In this document: positions 1 through 4,616 of the stretch, piece after piece
Position numbering within the stretch: position 1 is the first letter of the stretch
Layout of the letters: every line of letters begins with the position of its first letter
From: Sedimentisphaerales bacterium
GTDB taxonomy: Bacteria > Planctomycetota > Phycisphaerae > Sedimentisphaerales > SM23-30
Reading direction: 5' to 3'
Length of the DNA stretch: 5,920 nucleotides
NCBI GenBank assembly: GCA_030636065.1
Contig: DAOVXR010000122.1
Coordinates: forward strand, 1-5,920
The notes under the pieces: model-generated
What the model was told of the DNA's origin: nothing
Seen by the model: the letters and a program-made list of their open reading frames with translations, nothing else
The model's database searches: none
Translations under genes and position numbers: made by a program

Positions 1-236
1 GTATCGCACAAATGGCGGCCCAGCAGCGAAGACGACCCGAACGACTACGCGATGAACTGCAACGCGAAGGACGATTAGAACTGCTGGAATCCGAGATTCG
101 TGAAGAAGAGGCGGTAGATGGCATGTTAGAAATGGCGGAGGTGGGTGACGCTCCGGGTGAAAAGAAAAAAAAGGCCGCAAAAGTGAAAAAAGATACAAAA
201 GAGAAAAAGGTAAAAAAGAAGAAAAAAGAAGAATGA
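1..236 (+). CDS. tig: Trigger factor, C-terminal part (5' end outside window)
   Basis: This is the last 77 codons of an open frame that enters the window at base 3 and stops with TGA at 234-236. The visible start IAQMAAQQRRRPERLRDEL, followed by REGRLELLESEIREEEAVDG, matches the end of the trigger factor C-terminal chaperone domain, where an RPE-[KR]-[LM]-R helix and a 'G-x-L-x-x-L-x-x-x-I-R-E' helix are typical. Trigger factor is the ribosome-bound peptidyl-prolyl isomerase and chaperone that shields nascent chains. The position immediately upstream of clpP supports the call, since tig-clpP is a widely conserved order. The final 26 residues are an odd tail containing 15 lysines, encoded almost only by AAA/AAG, which is not part of the conserved domain. 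The ribosome-binding and PPIase domains lie outside the window and could not be checked. Confidence 0.85.
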   Translation, partial: IAQMAAQQRRRPERLRDELQREGRLELLESEIREEEAVDGMLEMAEVGDAPGEKKKKAAKVKKDTKEKKVKKKKKEE

Positions 237-237
237 T

Positions 238-258
238 GTGAGTTGTGAGTGGTGAGAA
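238..258. repeat. Heptamer tandem repeat GTGAGTK x3
   Basis: Three consecutive 7-bp units, GTGAGTT, GTGAGTG and GTGAGAA, begin two bases after the tig stop codon. It is the first of three heptamer arrays in the window. No coding or regulatory role is evident. Confidence 0.6.
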
Positions 259-280
259 AGAGGGAAGGGGAGAAGAGCTG

Positions 281-317
281 AACGTCCAACATTCAACGTC
301 CAACGCTCAACGTCGAA
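281..317. repeat. Heptamer tandem repeat AACGTCC-type, about 5 units
   Basis: Consecutive 7-bp units AACGTCC, AACATTC, AACGTCC, AACGCTC and AACGTCG are followed by AA. They can also be read as a 14-bp unit repeated about 2.6 times. The array lies in the 274-bp gap between tig and clpP1. Heptameric short tandem repeats in intergenic DNA are known from cyanobacteria (STRR sequences); relating them to this array is inference from unit length only. Confidence 0.8.
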
Positions 318-363
318 TCAAAGAAATATTGAATAAAGAAAAAGAAATAACGAACAAGAATAA

Positions 364-477
364 AAAGTCGCTTTGCTGACAGACGCTGCCACTCGTCCGA
401 ATCCAAGAGCACCTCTGGGAAATACAGAAAGGTGGCACCCAAGAGGTTTTAATCACAAGCCGGAAACTTGTGCTACA
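364..477 (-). repeat. Composite dispersed intergenic repeat, copy A
   Basis: This stretch shares an ordered set of blocks with 4509-4594. They are AAAGTCGC (364-371), the 20-mer cagacgctgccactcgtccg (380-399, 18 of 20 identical to 4536-4555), AGAAAGGTGGC (426-436) and a palindrome followed by CTACA (454-477). The block order is the same in both copies, so this is a real dispersed element, not chance. Copy A lacks the small hairpin CTGATG-ATTA-CATCAG seen in copy B and has extra bases between the later blocks. The strand is given as minus because the terminal GTAG-hairpin reads 5' to 3' on that strand. It occupies most of the leader region of clpP1. Confidence 0.6.
454..476 (-). repeat. GTAG-foot palindrome (REP-like)
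   Basis: CACAAG (454-459) and CTTGTG (467-472) form a perfect 6-bp stem around a 7-nt loop, directly followed by CTAC (473-476). On the minus strand this reads GTAG immediately 5' of the hairpin, the arrangement described for REP elements recognised by REP-associated tyrosine transposases (RAYTs). It has no T-run after it on either strand to suggest an intrinsic terminator. Confidence 0.5.
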
Positions 478-495
478 TTTGGATAGAATGTTACC

Positions 496-500
496 AAGGA
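496..500 (+). promoter_or_regulatory. Ribosome binding site of clpP1
   Basis: AAGGA ends 10 nt before the ATG at 511. It supports that start over the in-frame ATG at 541, which has no purine-rich Shine-Dalgarno match in front of it. Confidence 0.55.
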
Positions 501-510
501 AACAATAATT

Positions 511-1149
511 ATGAAGATACATCGGCCTGAACCGATAAATATGGCTGGTCAGGGTAGTTTTCAACGATATCGTGAAATGGGACTTAATGAGATGCTGCTG
601 GAAAATCGCTGCATCTTTCTGGACCTTCCCCTGGACCCGACACTGTTGACCAACCAGGGGACAATCACGTCTGTGGTGATTAAGTCGCTGCTCTATCTCG
701 ATAACCTCAAGCGGGGCAGCGATATTCATCTGTATATCAGTTGTCCGGGCGGCAGTGTAGATGATACGATGGCAATTTATGATACCATACAGTTTATCTC
801 ATCGGATGTTTGTACCTACTGTATCGGACACGCGGCCAGTGGTGGGGCGGTGATCCTCACCGCCGGGACAAAAGGCAAACGCTTCGCCCTGCCTCATTCG
901 AAGATTATGCTTCATCAGCCGTGGGGCGGCGTAAGCGGCCAGGCGGCAGATATAAAGATTCAGGCGGAAGAGATAATTAAAACACGAAAGATGCTTAATG
1001 AAGTATTGGCTTATCATACTGGCCAATCAGTCGAAAAGATACAGGAAGAAACCGAACGAGATCGGTATATGAGCGCCGAAGAAGCCAAAGAGTATGGTCT
1101 GGTAGATGAAGTGATATCGGCCGAGGAAGAAGAAAAAAAAGGTAAATAG
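511..1149 (+). CDS. clpP: ATP-dependent Clp protease proteolytic subunit, first (divergent) copy
   Basis: 212 residues, normal for ClpP (about 195-210). ClpP is the cytoplasmic serine peptidase that forms a two-ring tetradecamer and degrades proteins fed in by a Clp unfoldase. The catalytic triad is complete: Ser110 in GHAASGGAV, His135 in MLHQP and Asp184 in [20 protein letters not shown]. The core begins near residue 31 (ENRCIFL). Differences from the standard type are visible. The N-terminus ([16 protein letters not shown]) does not resemble the usual VPMVIEQT/RGERxxDIYSRLL segment that forms the axial gate. The oxyanion strand reads YISCPGGS (75-82) instead of YINSPGG. The residue after the catalytic serine is Gly111, not the usual Met. 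The C-terminus ends in a charged [10 protein letters not shown] tail. It is 14 nt upstream of a second clpP, so co-transcription is likely. It is probably an active subunit, perhaps in a mixed complex with the second copy. Confidence 0.93.
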   Translation: MKIHRPEPINMAGQGSFQRYREMGLNEMLLENRCIFLDLPLDPTLLTNQGTITSVVIKSLLYLDNLKRGSDIHLYISCPGGSVDDTMAIYDTIQFISSDVCTYCIGHAASGGAVILTAGTKGKRFALPHSKIMLHQPWGGVSGQAADIKIQAEEIIKTRKMLNEVLAYHTGQSVEKIQEETERDRYMSAEEAKEYGLVDEVISAEEEEKKGK

Positions 1150-1156
1150 AAGAGAA
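1148..1156 (+). promoter_or_regulatory. Purine-rich ribosome binding site of second clpP
   Basis: AGAAGAGAA overlaps the clpP1 stop codon and ends 7 nt before the ATG at 1164. The match to a canonical Shine-Dalgarno is only moderate. The overlap suggests translation close-coupled to the upstream gene. Confidence 0.4.
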
Positions 1157-1163
1157 CAATGAT

Positions 1164-1769
1164 ATGTCAAATTTAGTACCAATAGTAATCGAGACAACCG
1201 GGCGGGGAGAACGGGCGTATGACATATATTCCCGACTGTTGCGGGATAGAATAATTTTCCTCGGTGGGCCGGTGGACGATGAGACGGCCAACCTGATAGT
1301 CGCCCAAATGCTGTTCCTGAGCAATGAAGACTCAAAAAGCGATATTCACTTCTATATTAATTCGCCCGGCGGGGCAGTTACGGCGGGTCTGGCTGTCTAT
1401 GATACGATGCGGTTCCTGCGATGTGATGTGAGTACCTATTGCGTGGGACTGGCAGCAAGTATGGGGGCGTTACTGCTTTTGGGAGGAACTGCGGACAAGC
1501 GCTTCATACTGCCCAATTCCAGTGTGCTGCTGCATCAGCCGCTGATCCGGGGCAGAATAACAGGGCCTGCAACCGATCTGCAAATCGAAGCGGAAGAAAT
1601 GTTGCGAGTTCGACAACGACTCTATGCCATCATAGCCGAACATACCGGTAAAAAATTGGCGGTTGTCGAAAAAGACTGCGACCGTAATTACTGGATGAAC
1701 GCTCAGGAGTCAGTAGAGTACGGAGTTGCCGACAAGGTTCTGGATAAAATGCCGGAAGAAGAGGAGTAA
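1164..1769 (+). CDS. clpP: ATP-dependent Clp protease proteolytic subunit, second (canonical) copy
   Basis: 201 residues, full-length. This is the orthodox ClpP type. The N-terminus [20 protein letters not shown] starts almost exactly where mature E. coli ClpP begins (ALVPMVIEQTSRGERSFD), so little or no propeptide is left to remove. The triad is Ser99 (GLAASMGA), His124 (LLHQP) and Asp173 ([18 protein letters not shown]). The INSPGGAV loop (65-72) is standard. The region around Asp173 ([10 protein letters not shown]) departs slightly from the usual TERDRFLSA. It ends in an acidic PEEEE tail. In most bacteria clpX follows tig-clpP, but here the next gene is an unrelated putative lipoprotein, so the partner unfoldase must be encoded elsewhere. 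Both ClpPs look catalytically competent. Whether they form separate or mixed rings cannot be told from sequence. Confidence 0.95.
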   Translation: MSNLVPIVIETTGRGERAYDIYSRLLRDRIIFLGGPVDDETANLIVAQMLFLSNEDSKSDIHFYINSPGGAVTAGLAVYDTMRFLRCDVSTYCVGLAASMGALLLLGGTADKRFILPNSSVLLHQPLIRGRITGPATDLQIEAEEMLRVRQRLYAIIAEHTGKKLAVVEKDCDRNYWMNAQESVEYGVADKVLDKMPEEEE

Positions 1770-1770
1770 G

Positions 1771-1805
1771 AGAAGTCAGAAGTCAGAAATCAGAAATCAG
1801 AAGAG
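1771..1805. repeat. Heptamer tandem repeat AGAARTC x5
   Basis: Two units of AGAAGTC, two of AGAAATC and one AGAAGAG follow directly after the second clpP stop. It is the third heptamer array in the window, with a sequence unrelated to the other two. It is followed by more AGAAG-rich DNA and then by a 9-bp array, so the 1770-1998 gap is mainly repetitive. Confidence 0.8.
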
Positions 1806-1824
1806 AAGAGAAGAAGTAACCACG

Positions 1825-1846
1825 GATTTCACTGATTTCACTGATT
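1825..1846. repeat. 9-bp tandem repeat GATTTCACT x2.4
   Basis: GATTTCACT (1825-1833), GATTTCACT (1834-1842) and a partial GATT (1843-1846) follow ACCACG. The wider pattern 'accacggatt..cac.gatt' recurs as an intergenic motif in several bacterial phyla; that comparison is from memory. Confidence 0.6.
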
Positions 1847-1998
1847 AAGAAAAGAGAATACAGAAAAATACATTGAACAGAAAGTAGCGAAGATAACAAG
1901 GTAACGATTCATGTTTTTTACGAGTCGCGTTCTTTCGCCCCTTTGGGCCTAATTTGCATCATATGGCTAAAGTGTTACATTTATTTGGGATTGCGGCG

Positions 1999-2610
1999 AT
2001 GCGAAATAAGACGATGTTCATTTCGTTAATTCTAATCGTTTTTTGTGGTATGGGATGCGGGGTTCGGCCGGATAAAGCAGAGCCTGTAGCAGACGACCCA
2101 GCCACGCAAATCAAACAACTCCAGAATGAACTTGCGGACAAACGCAGCCAAGTCGAAAAGCTCAACAAGCAATTAACCGTCTTACGGGGTTTCACGGCCG
2201 AGCGTATGGAGTATCTGGTATGTGTGGAACAAGTCAAATTCGGGCGATTCACCCGCGGCTATGACGAGGACAAAGACGGACTCGATGAAGGTATAAATGT
2301 ATATGTTGTTCTCAATGACAAGTTCGGTGATAAGATCAAGGCGGCAGGGGAAGTAGGAATTGAGTTGTGGGACCTGGCGGCGGACGAGGGCAGGCGGCTT
2401 ATCCAAAAACGCCGTTACGGCCTGAGCGAAGTAGCGGACCACTGGCTGAGCGGATTTATGACCGATCACTATAAATTCAGGTTGGCCTGGTCGAAAGAAA
2501 AACGGCCGAGCCATCCCAATCTGACACTCAAACTGAACTTCAAAGAAGCCCTGACAGGTAATGTTTTCGAGATACAAAAATTGATCACCGTCTCTGCTTC
2601 CCATCCATAA
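1999..2610 (+). CDS. Putative lipoprotein of unknown function with coiled coil and DxDxDG loop
   Basis: I do not recognise the family. From ATG 1999 the protein has 203 residues. It begins MRNKTMFISLILIVFCGMGC, a short basic n-region, a hydrophobic stretch and a cysteine (Cys20) that could be lipidated. The GMG before the Cys is a weak lipobox. Next comes a short coiled coil (about residues 37-62) with hydrophobics in perfect 3-4 spacing (I, L, L, K, V, L, L, L). The remaining domain (about 65-203) is mixed and beta-rich and carries YDEDKDGLDEG, a DxDxDG calcium-loop-like motif, though the residue spacing after it is not a full EF-hand. The same frame is open further upstream, with TTG 1954 and ATG 1963 as alternative starts. 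None has a convincing Shine-Dalgarno; 1999 was chosen for the signal peptide. It probably sits on the periplasmic face of a membrane. Neither neighbouring gene group explains its role. Confidence 0.65.
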   Translation: MRNKTMFISLILIVFCGMGCGVRPDKAEPVADDPATQIKQLQNELADKRSQVEKLNKQLTVLRGFTAERMEYLVCVEQVKFGRFTRGYDEDKDGLDEGINVYVVLNDKFGDKIKAAGEVGIELWDLAADEGRRLIQKRRYGLSEVADHWLSGFMTDHYKFRLAWSKEKRPSHPNLTLKLNFKEALTGNVFEIQKLITVSASHP

Positions 2611-2659
2611 CGCTGATGACCGGTAAGAATAAATATCCACCGGGGCATGGTATTTTGTT

Positions 2660-2759
2660 CAACCCCTACGGGGTTGTAGATGTTTCGTGAACTGTACCAC
2701 GGGTTTCGGCCTGCGGCCTACACCCGCAGCTATTATTGTTTTATGACCCCTTCGGGGTC
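2660..2759. repeat. Three-hairpin intergenic element
   Basis: Three palindromes lie in a row. CAACCCC-TAC-GGGGTTG (2660-2676) has a 7-bp stem. CGGGT(2700-2704)/ACCCG(2722-2726) has an inner GGCC-TGC-GGCC stem and a small internal loop. GACCCC-TTC-GGGGTC (2745-2759) has a 6-bp stem. All have 3-nt apical loops. The spacers are AT-richer. No uridine tract follows the last one, and it sits directly before the ribosome binding site of the glycosyltransferase gene. I recall similar multi-hairpin repeats in intergenic DNA of Planctomycetota and Bacteroidota, but could not check copies. Its role could be mRNA protection, transcription attenuation or a non-autonomous mobile repeat. Confidence 0.65.
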
Positions 2760-2760
2760 C

Positions 2761-2776
2761 GGGAAGGAAGAAAGGG
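2761..2776 (+). promoter_or_regulatory. Ribosome binding region supporting the TTG start at 2783
   Basis: This purine-rich stretch contains GGAAGGA (2762-2768) and AAAGGG (2771-2776), the latter 6 nt before the TTG at 2783. No ATG exists in frame for nearly 90 codons, and an in-frame TGA lies at 2744-2746, so this site helps decide the unusual start. Confidence 0.5.
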
Positions 2777-2782
2777 CATTTC

Positions 2783-3766
2783 TTGAACCTCCTGGTAATA
2801 ACCAATAACCCACAGCGGCCCAGTTTTCGGCAGCGTATAAAAATTTATCTCGATGTCCTGAGTAAAAATGAGATAAATTGCGAAATTGCCCGCTTCCCTT
2901 CACAATCTGTTATTCGTCAGAAATTCTTTCGACGATGTGCCGATTTCGACGCGGTTTATCTCCATAAGAAAAAACTGAACTGTCTGGACGCCTATTGGCT
3001 TCGTCGTTATAGCCGTAAAGTCATCTATGATTTCGACGATGCTGTAATGTACAGCGACAAAGACCCATGCCGAGAGAGCTACTCCCGAGAACGACTGTTC
3101 CGGCGAACAGTGAAATCGGCTGATCTTGTCATTGCCGGTAATTCCTATCTCGCTGACCATGCCCGTCGCTATAATCAAAATGTGGAAGTGCTGCCGACCG
3201 GTATCAATGTCGATGATTATCAAATGAATGCCGGAAGAGAAAATGACGGTAAGATCATCCTGGTCTGGATCGGAAGTGAAAGTACGCTGAAATACCTGAG
3301 CCAAATCGGCGACGCTCTCGAAGAGATCGGCCGGCGGTATCCACAGGCTGTTCTCCGCATTATTTGCGATGAATTTTTGGATTTAACCCATATACCAATA
3401 GAAAAGAAAACATGGTCGTTAGAGAGCCAATCGGTCGAATTAGTTACCAGCGATATAGGCCTGTCTCCTCTGCCGGATAATCGCTTCACTCGTGGGAAAT
3501 GTGGTTTCAAGATTCTGCAATACGCCGCGGCATCTCTGCCGATAATCGCATCACCCGTTGGTGTCAATCGCGATTATGTGCAGGACGGCGTTACCGGTTA
3601 CCAGGCCGTCAATCACAAACAATGGGTTGACAAAATCAGCCGCTTGATAGACAATTCTCAAAATATGAAGTCAATGGGGCAAAACGCCCGCCGGGAAGTG
3701 GAAAAGAACTTCGATATAAAAATTCTGGGTAAGCGGTTGTGCAAAATGATTGAAAACGTGATTTAG
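2783..3766 (+). CDS. Glycosyltransferase, GT4-like (GT-B fold)
   Basis: 327 residues, starting at TTG. The protein begins MNLLVITNNPQRPSFRQRI, a typical first beta strand and loop of GT-B enzymes in surface-glycan clusters. Further motifs are VIYDFDDAVMY (80-90), the VIAGNSYLADHA helix start (116-127) and LPTGINVDDY (137-146), the usual inter-domain segment. The C-terminal domain has VWIGSESTLKYL (161-172) and the donor-binding stretch SPLPDNRFTRGKCGFK (228-243), then LPIIASPVGVNRDYVQDG (252-269). At the place of the first Glu of the classical E-x7-E donor motif there is Gln247 (KILQYAAASLP). This fits the KCGFKxLQY subfamily as I remember it, so it need not mean loss of activity. It probably transfers a nucleotide-activated sugar to a glycan acceptor at the cytoplasmic face of the membrane; sugar and acceptor are unknown. 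A methyltransferase and a second glycosyltransferase follow. Confidence 0.88.
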   Translation: MNLLVITNNPQRPSFRQRIKIYLDVLSKNEINCEIARFPSQSVIRQKFFRRCADFDAVYLHKKKLNCLDAYWLRRYSRKVIYDFDDAVMYSDKDPCRESYSRERLFRRTVKSADLVIAGNSYLADHARRYNQNVEVLPTGINVDDYQMNAGRENDGKIILVWIGSESTLKYLSQIGDALEEIGRRYPQAVLRIICDEFLDLTHIPIEKKTWSLESQSVELVTSDIGLSPLPDNRFTRGKCGFKILQYAAASLPIIASPVGVNRDYVQDGVTGYQAVNHKQWVDKISRLIDNSQNMKSMGQNARREVEKNFDIKILGKRLCKMIENVI

Positions 3767-3774
3767 AAAACCGT

Positions 3775-3796
3775 GTGGGCCGTAGGCCCACCCTAC
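3775..3796 (-). repeat. GTAG-foot palindrome between glycosyltransferase and methyltransferase
   Basis: GTGGGCC (3775-3781) and GGCCCAC (3785-3791) form a perfect 7-bp stem around GTA, followed after one base by CTAC (3793-3796). The minus strand therefore reads GTAG, one base, then hairpin, as in REP elements. It lies in a 52-bp gap. It could also slow or terminate transcription, but it has no T-tract. Confidence 0.6.
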
Positions 3797-3818
3797 AAGA
3801 CTAATTTATTGGTGAGTA

Positions 3819-4505
3819 ATGGGTAGCACTAACCAACTCTTGTACATTCAAAAGTATGCCGAACAATTGCGGGGTCCCTATCTGGAAGTCGGCTCAAAAG
3901 ATTACGGTAATACTCAGGATATTCGTTCGATTTTTTCAAAACGTGATAATTACATCGGTCTTGATATGAGTGAAGGTAAAGGGGTCGATCTGGCATTGGA
4001 CCTGACCAATAACTTCGAAGAAATCGACGCAAAAATCGAGGGTCGCCGATTTGGAACTATTTTCTGTCTAAGCGTCCTTGAACATTGCGATCAGCCCTTT
4101 GTCATGGCGGATAATATGACTCGTCTGCTCGAAAAAAACGGCAAGTTAGTTATCTCACTTCCATTTGCATGGCAGTTTCATGGGTACCCTTGCGACTACT
4201 GGCGATTTACCCCGGAAGGGATTAAAAAACTGTTCCCACGGTTATCTTTTCAAGACGATCTGGGAGTGGCCACTACGCCTGCCAGTAAAGAAATTTCACC
4301 ACTCGATGAAAATGTCGGAATAATTCCTTTCAGTTCCAAGGCAAATTGGTCAAAAGGACGTATCCTCCGTGGTATTTCCGCTAAAATCCTGAAACTGTTG
4401 GCAGGGATAGGCCTGTTGCGTTGGCTCGCCGGAAACAAGTATGTATTAGCTCCCACTATGATAACCATGCTTGGTGTTAAAGATGAGGAAAAGAATGACG
4501 AATAA
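3819..4505 (+). CDS. Class I SAM-dependent methyltransferase (glycan-cluster type)
   Basis: 228 residues. Order of motifs: YLEVGSKDYG (21-30) is the SAM-binding motif I, with Ser in place of the usual GCG cysteine. YIGLDMSEGKGVDLALDLTN (45-64) carries the acidic Asp49 at the end of strand 2 and a second Asp near 61 as motif II. FGTIFCLSVLEHCDQPF (78-94) is the Methyltransf_11-like LSVLEH strand 4. GKLVISLPFAWQFHGYPCDY then WRFTPEG (108-134) is characteristic of methyltransferases in polysaccharide clusters. The C-terminal part (180-215) has an amphipathic, fairly hydrophobic helix region (LRGISAKILKLLAGIGLLRW) that might touch a membrane. The start is ATG 3819; an in-frame TGA at 3813-3815 excludes anything longer. 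The GGTGAG just before it is too close for a good ribosome binding site. It probably O- or N-methylates a sugar or lipid-linked glycan made by the flanking glycosyltransferases. Confidence 0.85.
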   Translation: MGSTNQLLYIQKYAEQLRGPYLEVGSKDYGNTQDIRSIFSKRDNYIGLDMSEGKGVDLALDLTNNFEEIDAKIEGRRFGTIFCLSVLEHCDQPFVMADNMTRLLEKNGKLVISLPFAWQFHGYPCDYWRFTPEGIKKLFPRLSFQDDLGVATTPASKEISPLDENVGIIPFSSKANWSKGRILRGISAKILKLLAGIGLLRWLAGNKYVLAPTMITMLGVKDEEKNDE

Positions 4506-4508
4506 TAG

Positions 4509-4594
4509 AAAGTCGCCATCGCCTGATGATTACATCAGACGCTGCCACCCGTTCGTAGTACTTTAGAAAGATGGCGGGCATGGCCCGGGCTACA
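4509..4594 (-). repeat. Composite dispersed intergenic repeat, copy B
   Basis: This is the second copy of the element at 364-477: AAAGTCGC (4509-4516), cagacgctgccacccgttcg (4536-4555), AGAAAGATGGC (4565-4575), then a palindrome and CTACA. It carries an extra perfect hairpin, CTGATG-ATTA-CATCAG (4523-4538), whose apical part appears deleted in copy A (CTGACAG). It begins right after the methyltransferase stop and fills most of the 111-bp gap before the next glycosyltransferase. Confidence 0.6.
4575..4593 (-). repeat. GTAG-foot palindrome upstream of second glycosyltransferase
   Basis: CGGGC (4575-4579) and GCCCG (4583-4587) pair around ATG, followed after GG by CTAC (4590-4593). Read on the minus strand this is GTAG, two bases, hairpin. 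It is the terminal block of composite repeat copy B. Confidence 0.5.
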
Positions 4595-4616
4595 AATACA
4601 CAGAAGAAAGTAACTT

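Noticed and set aside
238..317. CRISPR-like array in the tig-clpP gap
   Set aside because: Units are 7 bp and directly adjacent without unique spacers; this is simple tandem repetition.
469..489. TTGTGC and TAGAAT as a promoter for clpP1
   Set aside because: The two boxes are only about 10 bases apart, and no -35-like hexamer lies at 16-18 bases from TAGAAT.
307..729. 140-codon minus-strand open frame across the clpP1 leader
   Set aside because: It overlaps the conserved start of clpP1 and repeat DNA, and its translation has no recognisable motif.
1937..1948. GCCC-CTTT-GGGC small hairpin upstream of the lipoprotein gene
   Set aside because: The stem is only 4 bp and there is no second copy or associated motif, so chance is likely.
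2182..2640. 152-codon minus-strand frame antisense to the lipoprotein gene
   Set aside because: No family resemblance; the plus-strand frame has a signal peptide and coiled coil, so this is its shadow.
2745..2759. GACCCC-TTC-GGGGTC hairpin as a rho-independent terminator of the lipoprotein gene
   Set aside because: No T-tract follows, and the two similar hairpins before it suit a repeat element better.
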